Shown here piece by piece: positions 15,439 through 22,586 of a stretch of DNA of 25,974 nt. Source of the DNA: Palsa-461 sp036844945 (GTDB lineage: Bacteria; Actinomycetota; Acidimicrobiia; Acidimicrobiales; RAAP-2); contig DAIUEV010000034.1 in NCBI GenBank assembly GCA_036844945.1, forward strand, positions 1-25,974. Direction: 5' to 3'. Below the pieces are notes generated by a model. That model saw nothing but the letters and a program-made list of their open reading frames with translations, made no database searches and had not been told where the DNA came from. A program made the translations under genes and the position numbers. Every line of letters starts with the position of its first letter. Position 1 is the first letter of the stretch.

Positions 15439-15444
15439 AGGGTA
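15439..15444 (-). promoter_or_regulatory. Candidate -10 box of the marP-like gene
   Basis: TACCCT on the minus strand, nine bases before the GTG at 15429, with no Shine-Dalgarno between. The same hexamer stands before the arylamine N-acetyltransferase gene. Confidence 0.45.
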
Positions 15445-15494
15445 ACCGGCGACTGCTGTTGTCGGTCCGCACGAAGTGAAACGCGATCGCAAAG

Positions 15495-15500
15495 TAAACT
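15495..15500 (+). promoter_or_regulatory. Candidate -10 box of the propeller protein gene
   Basis: TAAACT lies 44 bases upstream of the ATG at 15545, in the most AT-rich part of the 115-base divergent intergenic region. The mRNA would have a leader with the ribosome site GGAGGGG. No clear -35 is seen. Confidence 0.35.
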
Positions 15501-15544
15501 GGCAGGTGAAGCGGTGGGGACCCCGAGCCCGGTGGAGGGGAACG

Positions 15545-16756
15545 ATGGATAGCGGGGCGCCCCGCCCACGAGCCGGTCGGATCCCGGTGATGCTCACGAC
15601 GCTCCCGCTTCTTCTCCTCTTTTCTCTTGTCGCGCTCCTGGAGGGCCCACCGGCCGCCGCGGCCACGACCACGAAGGTCCACCACCACCCTCCCCCGACT
15701 GCGACGGCGATCGGCCAGCCCGCTCCCGCCCCGATGAACTCGGCGGCGGCGGTCTCCTGCGGCGACGTCCGCCACTGCTGGGCGGTCGGCCTCGGCACCG
15801 GGACCACGGCCGCCATCGACGCCACCGCCGACGGCGGCGTCTCGTGGGCCGGGCAATCCGTGCCCGCCGCGGTCACCGCGCTGGCCGGCGTCTCGTGCTT
15901 CGACAAGCTCCACTGCCTGGCCGTCGGCGCGGCCGGGGCGGCGGGCGCGGTGCTGGCCACCAAGGACGGCGGCAGGGTCTGGAGGGTCGCCTCGGTGCCC
16001 ACCGGGGCGGCGGCGGTGACCGCGGTCGACTGCACCGCCAAGGCGCGTTGCGTCGTGCTGGCGACCGACGGGACGTCCTACTGGAGCGCGTCGACGAGCA
16101 ACCAGGGCGGAGCGTGGAGCCGGGGCGGCAGTCTCCCCGCCGCGATGTCGGCCGCCGGCCTCGACTGCCCGACCGCGGCCAACTGCCTGGCCGCCGGGTT
16201 CGCCCCGACCGGACCCGGGCGGGGGGCGGGCGCGATCGCCACCAGCGCGGACGGTGGTGCGACCTGGGCGCCGGCGACCCTGCCGAGCGGGGTCGGCATC
16301 CTGCGCGACGTGACCTGCACGATCGGGCTGTGCGTCGCCGCGGGCACCCCGAACACCGCCACCACCGGGTTCGTCCCCGCCGCCGGTCAGCTGGTGACGA
16401 GCCTCGACGGCGGGTCGACGTGGCAACTGGTCGCCGTTCCGGTCGGGCGCGACGACGCCTTCGGGGTCGACTGCCCGAACGCCAAGACCTGCGTCACCGT
16501 CGGGACCGACTGGATCGGGACGAGCCAGCCCGTGCCGAGCGCCGGCATCGTCTCGACCTTCGACGGTGGGACGGTCTGGCGAGCGGCCGATCTCAAGTAC
16601 GTGCCGGTCGGGATGTCGTCGATCGACTGCCCGGTGCTGAACCGGTGCGTCGCGGCCGGCGGCAACGTGCTGGTCCGCATCAGCCTCCCGGTCAGCCTGC
16701 CCAAGCCCAAGCCCAAGCCCTCCCCGAGGAACCGGCCGGGGGCCGGGCTGCGCTAG
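15545..16756 (+). CDS. Secreted seven-repeat beta-propeller-like protein with paired cysteines and Asp boxes
   Basis: A 403-residue exported protein. A signal peptide occupies about 1-40 (hydrophobic LTTLPLLLLFSLVALL, cleavage near AAAA-TT), then a His/Pro linker. Seven repeats follow, each opened by a close cysteine pair at 72/78, 118/124, 163/169, 208/214, 258/263, 310/316 and 362/368 (period 45-52) with the text [S/D]C-x-[4-5]-C-x-A-x-G. Six repeats also carry an Asp-box such as TSADGGATW or TSLDGGSTW (the third is degraded to TSNQGGAW). This is the pattern of a seven-bladed propeller related to BNR/sialidase or Ycf48-type proteins, but no enzyme residues are evident. It ends in a Lys/Pro tail. 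GGAGGGG precedes the ATG at 15545. Function is unknown; it may be a binding or scaffold protein outside the cell. Confidence 0.85.
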   Translation: MDSGAPRPRAGRIPVMLTTLPLLLLFSLVALLEGPPAAAATTTKVHHHPPPTATAIGQPAPAPMNSAAAVSCGDVRHCWAVGLGTGTTAAIDATADGGVSWAGQSVPAAVTALAGVSCFDKLHCLAVGAAGAAGAVLATKDGGRVWRVASVPTGAAAVTAVDCTAKARCVVLATDGTSYWSASTSNQGGAWSRGGSLPAAMSAAGLDCPTAANCLAAGFAPTGPGRGAGAIATSADGGATWAPATLPSGVGILRDVTCTIGLCVAAGTPNTATTGFVPAAGQLVTSLDGGSTWQLVAVPVGRDDAFGVDCPNAKTCVTVGTDWIGTSQPVPSAGIVSTFDGGTVWRAADLKYVPVGMSSIDCPVLNRCVAAGGNVLVRISLPVSLPKPKPKPSPRNRPGAGLR

Positions 16757-16790
16757 GACCCGGGGCCGGCGAGCTGGTAGGAGTGGGCGG

Positions 16791-17648
16791 GTGCACGTCG
16801 GCGTCGTCTTCCCACAGACCGAGATCGGTTCGGACCGCGGGGCGGTGCGGGCGTACGCGGAGGCGGTGAACGAGCTCGGGTACCACCATCTGCTCGCCTA
16901 CGACCATGTGGTCGGGGCGGACCCCCAGGTCCACGCGGGGTGGCGCGGCCCCTACAACATCCACGACCCGTTCCACGAACCGATGGTGCTCTTCGGCTAC
17001 CTCGCCGGCTTCACCGACCTCGAGCTTGTGAGCGGCATCGTGATCGCTCCCCAACGCCAGACCGTGCTGCTCGCCAAGCAGGCGGCGGCCGTCGACGTGC
17101 TGACGGCCGGGCGGCTCCGGCTCGGCATCGGCCTCGGGTGGAACCGGCTCGAGTACGAGGCGCTCGGCAAGGACTTCTCCGACCGGGGGCGGCGGATCGT
17201 CGAGCAGGTCGAGCTCCTCCGGATGCTGTGGTCCCAGGAGAGCGTGACGTTCGAGGGGCGCGACGAGAAGGTCTCGGGGGTCGGACTTCTCCCCATGCCG
17301 GTGCAGCGCCCGATCCCGATCTGGTTCGGCGGGATGGCCCCGGCCGCCCTGCGCCGCATCGGGCGCATCGCCGACGGCTGGTTCCCCCTCGTCGGGCCCG
17401 GGCCCGACTTCGAGGCCGCGGCCGAGCTGGTCCAGAAGTGCGCGCGGGAGGCGGGCCGGCCACCGGTCCCGATCGAGGGCCGGATCACGCTCCGTGCCGG
17501 CGCCGAGGGGCTCGACGCCCAGCTGACGGCCTGGCGCGGGGCCGGGGCCGCCTACGTGTCGCTCAACACGATGCGCCAGGGGTTCGGCTCGGTGGACGAG
17601 CACATCGCCGCCCTGAAGGCCGCCGCCGAAACCGCCCTGACCTCCTGA
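16791..17648 (+). CDS. LLM-class F420-dependent oxidoreductase
   Basis: A 285-residue luciferase-like TIM-barrel protein distinct from the one at 6378. Landmarks are VGVVFPQTEIGSDRGAVRAYAEAVNELGYHHLLAYDHV, the conserved GIVIAPQRQTVLLAKQAAAVDVLTAGRLRLGIGLGWNRLEYEALG, and PIPIWFGGMAPAALRRIGRIADGWFP. These are typical of the actinobacterial subgroup presumed to use F420; the cofactor and substrate are inferred from family. The GTG at 16791 follows TAGGAG by seven bases. That sequence can be read either as a Shine-Dalgarno (AGGAG) or as a -10 box. It lies 34 bases after the propeller gene, so co-transcription is possible, and a strong hairpin ends it. Confidence 0.9.
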   Translation: MHVGVVFPQTEIGSDRGAVRAYAEAVNELGYHHLLAYDHVVGADPQVHAGWRGPYNIHDPFHEPMVLFGYLAGFTDLELVSGIVIAPQRQTVLLAKQAAAVDVLTAGRLRLGIGLGWNRLEYEALGKDFSDRGRRIVEQVELLRMLWSQESVTFEGRDEKVSGVGLLPMPVQRPIPIWFGGMAPAALRRIGRIADGWFPLVGPGPDFEAAAELVQKCAREAGRPPVPIEGRITLRAGAEGLDAQLTAWRGAGAAYVSLNTMRQGFGSVDEHIAALKAAAETALTS

Positions 17649-17651
17649 AAG

Positions 17652-17675
17652 GGGCTCGGGCGTGGGCCCGAGCCC
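17652..17675 (+). terminator. Strong hairpin after the F420-type oxidoreductase
   Basis: GGGCTCGGGC, loop GTGG, GCCCGAGCCC: a perfect 10-bp GC stem three bases after the stop codon. The T-run is missing, as is common in high-GC actinobacteria. It separates the gene from the phosphate operon. A second palindrome, GTGGCGCCAC, lies at 17686-17695. Confidence 0.75.
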
Positions 17676-17719
17676 TCAGATTGCGGTGGCGCCACGATTC
17701 GCCGACATTTTGGTTTCGT

Positions 17720-17751
17720 GTTCCTTTCGGTTCGCGGAACGTTCATCTGCC
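17720..17751 (+). promoter_or_regulatory. Candidate PHO box (PhoP-binding direct repeats) before pstB
   Basis: Three GTTC units start at 17720, 17730 and 17741 (GTTCCTTTCG, GTTCGCGGAAC, GTTCATCTGCC), spaced 10 and 11 bases. Actinobacterial PhoP binds 11-base direct repeats with a GTTCA core. The array covers the expected -35 position of the pstB promoter, the usual place for activation under phosphate starvation. Confidence 0.6.
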
Positions 17752-17756
17752 CTCAC

Positions 17757-17762
17757 TACCGT
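17757..17762 (+). promoter_or_regulatory. Candidate -10 box of the pst operon
   Basis: TACCGT lies six bases after the last GTTC unit and eight bases before the pstB ATG. There is no Shine-Dalgarno, so pstB may be translated from a leaderless mRNA. Confidence 0.5.
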
Positions 17763-17770
17763 CGACAGCG

Positions 17771-18634
17771 ATGACCCAGGGAGAGCAGCCCAAACCTGCC
17801 CAGCCGGTCCGGACGACCACCCCGGACGCGACCGAACTCGACCCGATCCTCGCGGCCTTGGACCCGGACCGGGCCCGGCCCTCCGATGTGGTCCAGTCCG
17901 AAGGCCTCTCGCTCTCCTTCGGCGACAAGCGGATCCTCTCGAACATCAACATCCCGTTCCGCCGGGGCACGATCACTGCGCTGATCGGCCCGACCGGCTG
18001 TGGGAAGTCCACCTTCCTGCGGACGATCAACCGCATGAACGACAAGGTGAGCGGGTTCCACTACGAGGGCGACGTCACCCTCGAGGGCGCGAGCATCTGG
18101 GGAGCCGGTCAGAATCTCCTGACCCTGCGCCGCCGGGTGGGGATGCTCTTCCAGCGCCCGAACCCCTTCCCGATGTCCATCCGGGACAACGTGGTTGCCG
18201 GGGTGAAGGCCCATCAGATCGCAAAGGGCAAGCAGCTCGACGTGGTCGCCGAGGAGCGCCTGCGCCAGGTCGGCCTCTGGGACGCGGTGAAGGACCGGCT
18301 CAAAGACTCGCCGTTCCGGCTCTCGGGCGGCCAGCAGCAGCTCCTCTGCCTGGCCCGGGCGCTGGCGGTGGGGCCCGAGGTCCTGCTGCTCGACGAGCCG
18401 ACCTCCGCCCTCGACCCGATCTCGACCGAGTGGGTGGAGGGGCTCCTGCGCCAGCTCACCCCCGCGCTGACGCTCATCTTCGTCACCCACAACCTCGGCC
18501 AGGCCCGACGGTCCTCGGACCAGACGATGTTCCTGTACCAAGGAGAGCTCGTCGAGCACGGTCCCACCGAGGACGTGTTTGAGCGACCGAAGGACGCCCG
18601 CACCGAGCACTACGTCACCGGCCGGATGGGGTGA
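17771..18634 (+). CDS. pstB: Phosphate ABC transporter ATP-binding protein PstB
   Basis: ATPase of the high-affinity phosphate importer PstSCAB, on the inner face of the membrane. The 287-residue protein has Walker A GPTGCGKST (73-81), the PstB-typical FQRPNPFPMSIRDNV (127-141), the signature LSGGQQQ (184-190), and Walker B LLLDEPTSALD (205-215). The H-loop is FVTHN. Residues 1-40 form a Pro/Asp-rich extension compared with E. coli PstB (about 257 residues). The ATG at 17771 fits the leaderless promoter box. An internal start is possible, but none has a clear ribosome site. In most bacteria pstB is last in the operon; here it is first, 74 bases before pstS. Confidence 0.95.
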   Translation: MTQGEQPKPAQPVRTTTPDATELDPILAALDPDRARPSDVVQSEGLSLSFGDKRILSNINIPFRRGTITALIGPTGCGKSTFLRTINRMNDKVSGFHYEGDVTLEGASIWGAGQNLLTLRRRVGMLFQRPNPFPMSIRDNVVAGVKAHQIAKGKQLDVVAEERLRQVGLWDAVKDRLKDSPFRLSGGQQQLLCLARALAVGPEVLLLDEPTSALDPISTEWVEGLLRQLTPALTLIFVTHNLGQARRSSDQTMFLYQGELVEHGPTEDVFERPKDARTEHYVTGRMG

Positions 18635-18708
18635 CGGAGGGACCGCCAAGAGCGCAACTCGCCCCGTTCCGTTTCTAACCGCAGTCAGTATCCAAAGGAG
18701 GAGGACCT

Positions 18709-19827
18709 TTGAATAGTTCCACGCGCCTTGCGCGCCTCGTCGCCGCCGGCACGGCCGTCCTGGCCATCGGCGTCGGGAGCTCGCTTGTGGCGGCCACGGC
18801 CGCCAGTGCCAAGGCCAAGCCGAAGCCAGCAGTCGAAGCCCCCTCGGCCGGTACGGTGACCGAGACGGGTAGCACGCTGATGTACCCGCTGTTCAACCTC
18901 TGGTCGGGCGGGTACAGCACGAAGTACCCGTCGGTGACGGTCTCGACCGCTGCGACCGGTTCTGGCACCGGCCTAGCCGATGCCGCGAACGGCACCGTCA
19001 ACATCGGTGCCTCCGATGCGTATCTGGCTCCGAGCGCCCTGACGACGACGCCGACCTTGCTCAACATCCCGTTGGCAGTCTCGGCACAGCTCGCGGCCTA
19101 CAACATCCCGGGCGTGACGGCGCACCTGGTGCTCTCGGGCAAGGTGCTGTCCAACATCTATCAGGGCAAGGTGACCAACTGGAACGACCCGTCGATCGCC
19201 TCGCTCAATCCCGGCGTGACCTTGCCCAATCTGCCGATCGTGACCCTGCACCGCTCGGACGGCTCCGGTGACACCTTCCTGTGGACCACCTTCCTGTCGG
19301 ACGCCGACCCGAATGGCTGGGGCAAGACCATCTCGTTCAACACCACGGTCGCCTGGCCAACCGCTCCGGGTGCTCTCGGGGAGAACGGGAACTCGGGCAT
19401 GTTGGCCGGGTGCAAGGCGACGCCGGGTTGCGTTGCCTACATCGGGATCAGCTATCTGACCCAGGCGCTGCAGGCCGGCCTCGGCTACGCGGCCCTCGTG
19501 AACGCCAAGGGCCAAACGGTGCTGCCGACGCCAACGTCCATCACCGCCGAAGCCGCCGGATTCACGAAGAAGACACCGGCCAACGGCACGATTTCGATGG
19601 AGTACGGCAAGGTGAAGGGTGGTTACCCGATCGTCAACTACGAGTACGCCATCGTGAACTCCCAGCAGACGAGCTCGAGTACGGCGAAGGACATCCGTTC
19701 GGTTCTGGAATGGATCGTCAACGCCAAGGACGGAAACGCCACGTCCTACCTCACCCAGGTCAACTTCCAGCCCTTGCCGGCTTCGATCGTGAAGGCTTCA
19801 CTGAAGCAAATCGCGAAAATCCAGTAG
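18709..19827 (+). CDS. pstS: Phosphate-binding protein PstS
   Basis: Extracellular phosphate-binding component of the Pst importer. The 372-residue protein starts at TTG 18709, fixed by a near-perfect Shine-Dalgarno AAAGGAGGAGGA just upstream; no ATG lies nearby. The signal peptide is about 1-35 (LVAAGTAVLAIGVGSSLVAATAASA) and has no lipobox cysteine, so the mature protein seems to be released or held by PstCA and the wall. The phosphate site elements are visible: ETGSTLMYPLFNLW, a GSGTGLADAANGTVNIGASDAYL loop, and HRSDGSGDTFLW (from residue 181). The strong ribosome site and the hairpin after the gene both favour more PstS than permease. The 74-base gap before it may hold a second promoter, but I see no clear one. 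Confidence 0.95.
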   Translation: MNSSTRLARLVAAGTAVLAIGVGSSLVAATAASAKAKPKPAVEAPSAGTVTETGSTLMYPLFNLWSGGYSTKYPSVTVSTAATGSGTGLADAANGTVNIGASDAYLAPSALTTTPTLLNIPLAVSAQLAAYNIPGVTAHLVLSGKVLSNIYQGKVTNWNDPSIASLNPGVTLPNLPIVTLHRSDGSGDTFLWTTFLSDADPNGWGKTISFNTTVAWPTAPGALGENGNSGMLAGCKATPGCVAYIGISYLTQALQAGLGYAALVNAKGQTVLPTPTSITAEAAGFTKKTPANGTISMEYGKVKGGYPIVNYEYAIVNSQQTSSSTAKDIRSVLEWIVNAKDGNATSYLTQVNFQPLPASIVKASLKQIAKIQ

Positions 19828-19865
19828 TGGCAATCGTCGGCGGGCCGACAGGCTCACTGCCGAGG

Positions 19866-20921
19866 ATGATGACATCGACAATGCGCCGGGTGCGAAGCAC
19901 CCGGCGCATTGTCGACCGCTTCCGGGAACTCGAAGGAACCCTCTGGCAGGGTGCGTCGCGGGTCGCCGTCATACTGCCGCTCGTCGCGCTGGTGTTCGCG
20001 ATCACCATTCTCGCGATCAAGGCCCGTCCGGCGATCTTGGTCAACGGGTGGGGGTTCCTGACCCGGTCCAAGTTCGACCTAGGCCAGACATATGGCGCCG
20101 CCGTGAACCATGTCCACGGGGTCACGGTGCCTGTCGGGGCCTCGTACGGGGCCGGCGCGCTCATCGCCGGGACGCTCGAATCCTCGTTCATCGCGGTGCT
20201 CATCGCCGTGCCGATCTCCATCGGGGCTGCGTTCGCGTTAACCGAGCGGATGCCACGATGGATCTCACAGCCGCTTGGCTTCTTCGTCGAGCTGTTGGCG
20301 GGGGTGCCGAGCGTGCTCTTCGGGCTGTGGGGAATCCTCACCCTCGGGCCGTTCCTGGCGAAGCACATCTATCCGACGATCGCCAACCACATGCCGAATG
20401 TGCCGGTACTGGACTTCTTCCGCGGGTCGACCGGACATGGTGAGGGCTTGATCACCACGGGCCTGGTGCTCGCGCTCATGATCATCCCCATCATCACCGC
20501 CACCACCCGTGATCTCTTTTTGCAGGTCCCTCCGTTGCCCAAGGAGGGCGGCGAGGCGCTCGGCATGACCGACTGGGAGGTGGCCCGCCGCGTCACGCTG
20601 CCGTGGGTCCGGACCGGGATCATCGGAGCCACCGTCCTTGGATTGGGGCGGGCGATTGGAGAGACGATCGCGGTGGCCATGGTGTCAGGCTCGTTGCTGG
20701 CGTCCGTCGCACCCAACGTCTACGGCACGTTCGGGACGCTCGCCGCCGCCGTCGTCACCCAGTTGGACTCGGCGTCCACCGATGGGACCGGCTTTGCAGT
20801 GTCGACGTTGGCCGAGATGGGCCTCATCCTTGCTGTCATCTCGGTCGGGGTGAACCTGGCAGCCCGCGTCGTGATCAGGCGGTCCTCGCGGCTCGGCGCC
20901 CCGGTCGGCCGGGCCGCCTGA
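19866..20921 (+). CDS. pstC: Phosphate ABC transporter permease PstC
   Basis: One of the two membrane permeases of the Pst importer. The 351-residue protein has about six transmembrane segments. The permease coupling motif is EGGEALGMTDWEVARRVTLPWVRTGI, followed by GLGRAIGETIAVAMVSGS; LLAGVPSVLFGLWG is also typical of PstC. The start is uncertain. ATG 19866, ATG 19869 and ATG 19881 are in frame, and the frame is open even to a GTG overlapping the pstS stop (19827). None has a good Shine-Dalgarno, and the region from 19875 folds into a perfect 19-bp hairpin. The N-terminal tail before the first membrane helix (about residue 33) is Arg-rich. Confidence 0.93.
   Translation: MMTSTMRRVRSTRRIVDRFRELEGTLWQGASRVAVILPLVALVFAITILAIKARPAILVNGWGFLTRSKFDLGQTYGAAVNHVHGVTVPVGASYGAGALIAGTLESSFIAVLIAVPISIGAAFALTERMPRWISQPLGFFVELLAGVPSVLFGLWGILTLGPFLAKHIYPTIANHMPNVPVLDFFRGSTGHGEGLITTGLVLALMIIPIITATTRDLFLQVPPLPKEGGEALGMTDWEVARRVTLPWVRTGIIGATVLGLGRAIGETIAVAMVSGSLLASVAPNVYGTFGTLAAAVVTQLDSASTDGTGFAVSTLAEMGLILAVISVGVNLAARVVIRRSSRLGAPVGRAA
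19875..19915 (+). promoter_or_regulatory. Perfect 19-bp hairpin at the pstS-pstC junction
   Basis: TCGACAATGCGCCGGGTGC, loop GAA, then its exact reverse complement. It begins 48 bases after the pstS stop and overlaps the first codons of pstC. Two in-frame possible starts (ATG 19881, GTG 19890) lie in the ascending arm. No T-run follows, so an RNA-stabilising or translation-gating role is more likely than simple termination. Confidence 0.8.
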
Positions 20922-20944
20922 GACTTGAAGGAGGACACACGCTC

Positions 20945-21829
20945 ATGAGTGCGCTCCCCGGTACCGGTCGGCGCCGGTTCATCACAACTGGGTTCCGCCT
21001 GGGTACCTACCTCGCCCTTTTGCTGATCATCGGGCCGGTCGTGTGGCTCCTGGTCGGAATCATCGGTCGTGCCGTTCCGCACTTCAGCTGGAGTGTGCTC
21101 ACCCACCCGACGACCGGGGAGAGCGGCGGTCTCGAGAACGCGATCGTCGGCACGCTGCTCCTCATGCTGGGAGTGCTGGTCATCGCGGGCGGAATCGGCG
21201 TCCTGGCCGGCCTGCACCTGGCTGAGTACACCAAGCCGCGAAGGAGCGGCAAGGAAAGCGGCCACGTCTTGCGAACGGCCTCGGACGTGCTGTCGGGCTT
21301 CCCCTCAATTGTCCTCGGCTACGTCGGCTATGTGGCCCTGGTGCTCGGCCTACATTGGAACTTTTCTCTGCTCGCCGCCTGGATCATCTTGTCGATCATG
21401 GTGATCCCCTATATCGCCAAGTCGACCGAAACTGCGCTGCGTCAGGTCCCGACCGCCTACCGGGAAGGAGCCGAGGCTCTTGGGATGCCAGACGGCTACG
21501 CGCTCCGCAAGGTGACCCTCAAGACGGCACTACCCGGCATCGTGACCGGATTGCTCATCGCGCTCGCCATCGCCGGCGGGGAAACGGCACCGCTCATCTA
21601 TACCGCCGGCGCCTTCGCCGACTCCCCGGTCTCGGTGTCGCTCACCCACCATCCGGTTCCCTACCTGACCTTCTTGGTTTACGGGTTCTACACATTGCCG
21701 GAAAACGCTGCCCACTATCTGGCCTACGACTCCGCGCTGGTGTTGGTGGTCTTGGTACTGTTGCTGCTTGTATCAGCCCGGCTCATCGTCAACCGGACCC
21801 AGCGCTACGCCGAGGGCGCCCGCCATTAG
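20945..21829 (+). CDS. pstA: Phosphate ABC transporter permease PstA
   Basis: Second membrane permease of the Pst importer. The 294-residue protein has six hydrophobic segments and the permease coupling loop TAYREGAEALGMPDGYALRKVTLKTALPGIVTG. AIAGGETAPLIYTAGAF is the PstA counterpart of the PstC GRAIGET motif, and DVLSGFPSIVLGYVGYVAL is characteristic of the family. The ATG at 20945 follows AAGGAGG with a somewhat long spacing of about 11 bases. The gap after pstC is 23 bases, so the two are co-transcribed. It is the last gene of the operon; no phoU or phoP/phoR is seen within the window. Confidence 0.95.
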   Translation: MSALPGTGRRRFITTGFRLGTYLALLLIIGPVVWLLVGIIGRAVPHFSWSVLTHPTTGESGGLENAIVGTLLLMLGVLVIAGGIGVLAGLHLAEYTKPRRSGKESGHVLRTASDVLSGFPSIVLGYVGYVALVLGLHWNFSLLAAWIILSIMVIPYIAKSTETALRQVPTAYREGAEALGMPDGYALRKVTLKTALPGIVTGLLIALAIAGGETAPLIYTAGAFADSPVSVSLTHHPVPYLTFLVYGFYTLPENAAHYLAYDSALVLVVLVLLLLVSARLIVNRTQRYAEGARH

Positions 21830-21894
21830 GGGCCAAACCCTCGCGCCACGACGCGCTGGGCAGTGAGATTCACCGAATCCCAGGCAGATCGGGG

Positions 21895-22209
21895 TCAGGT
21901 CGCCTTCGTCTTTTCGAAGTGCTTGGTCGCCGCGTGCTTGGCCCCGTGTTCGCTCGGGTACGGGCCCCGGAGCCGTTGAACCGCCTCCGACTGCTGGTCC
22001 GCGGGCCCATCGGTGTCCCCACACTCTGCGCAGAAGACCTCCCAGAGCTTGGGATCCTCGGACGGTGATGTCCACCTTCCACTTGCGTCGTGTTGCCAAC
22101 CCAGGCGGAGCGGGCGCGCATAGGGAAAGTGACCGGAATAGCAGGTCGGATCAGGATCGGTCGGGGCATCGGCTGGCTTGCCGATTCGAAACGCGTCACT
22201 TACCGGCAT
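21895..22209 (-). CDS. Small uncharacterised protein with possible zinc ligands
   Basis: A 104-residue protein I do not recognise by name. The C-terminal half is the well-formed part: KLWEVFCAECGDTDGPADQQ contains a Cys-x2-Cys pair, and GPYPSEHGAKHAATKHFEK contains three histidines, so a small zinc site is possible. The N-terminal half has a third cysteine (PTCYSG) and little regular structure. The frame stays open up to 22374, but the ATG at 22209 is preferred. A TACCAT box lies nine bases before it, as in other leaderless starts here, and upstream codons look less GC3-biased. It converges on the pst operon. A spurious frame is the main alternative. Confidence 0.55.
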   Translation of the reverse strand: MPVSDAFRIGKPADAPTDPDPTCYSGHFPYARPLRLGWQHDASGRWTSPSEDPKLWEVFCAECGDTDGPADQQSEAVQRLRGPYPSEHGAKHAATKHFEKTKAT

Positions 22210-22218
22210 GGCCCGTCC

Positions 22219-22224
22219 ATGGTA
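22219..22224 (-). promoter_or_regulatory. Candidate -10 box of the small protein at 22209
   Basis: TACCAT on the minus strand, nine bases before the ATG at 22209, with no Shine-Dalgarno. The spacing equals that of the 7301 and 15429 genes. Confidence 0.35.
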
Positions 22225-22573
22225 CCGACCAGGGAGTTTGGAAGCGCCCAGGTCGGAGGCCGGGAGCGAAGGTCCACCAGAAGATGGATCAGTCCCGGTA
22301 GTCCTGCTTGCCGACGAGTCACGTCCGAACGACATTCGTTTCGGCGTGATGGCGGTCAAGGTCCAGTAGCCCAACGAGTCCTTGGGATCGAAGGCCGGCC
22401 AATCACCGGGTCAAAGGACTCGGGCGGGAGCATCGCTTCCCCCCTGATCTCACTCAGGGCCGTATCGGAGGTACCCCGCGTCCTTCTACCCTTGGGTGAG
22501 CCCGCGACCGGGGTATTCGCGTCTTCCCTGGTCCAGGTCACCGACCGCGCGCTGGTTACTTGCGGCAAACAAC

Positions 22574-22579
22574 TATGCT
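22574..22579 (+). promoter_or_regulatory. Candidate -10 box of the marR-efflux operon
   Basis: TATGCT ends seven bases before the GTG at 22587. It overlaps an in-frame ATG (22575), so the two readings compete: promoter plus leaderless GTG start, or translation from the ATG. Confidence 0.45.
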
Positions 22580-22586
22580 CTCTCGG

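Larger units (their letters stand above)
22210..22586. other. 377-base divergent intergenic region upstream of marR
   Basis: No convincing gene is seen on either strand and base composition is less GC-rich than in the flanking genes. It holds an inverted repeat CCCTGA-N6-TCAGGG (22442-22459) and a shorter one, GGTC-ACC-GACC (22536-22546), about 40 bases before the marR start. Either could be a regulator site; MarR proteins usually bind palindromes near their own promoter. Confidence 0.4.

Noticed and set aside
12214..15552. A 1112-residue open frame on the plus strand
   Set aside because: It is the antisense shadow of GH15 and marP, with the His/Asp/Glu/Arg-rich composition typical of reversed high-GC genes and no recognisable domain.
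14257..16041. A 594-residue version of the marP-like protein with an N-terminal extension
   Set aside because: The extra 204 residues run antisense through the start of the divergent propeller gene. The GTG at 15429 has a promoter box and gives the family length.
21856..21883. Hairpin after pstA (CTGG...CCAG around GATTC-ACC-GAATC) as a terminator
   Set aside because: The stem is short, interrupted by a six-base bulge and has no T-run, so it is too weak to call.
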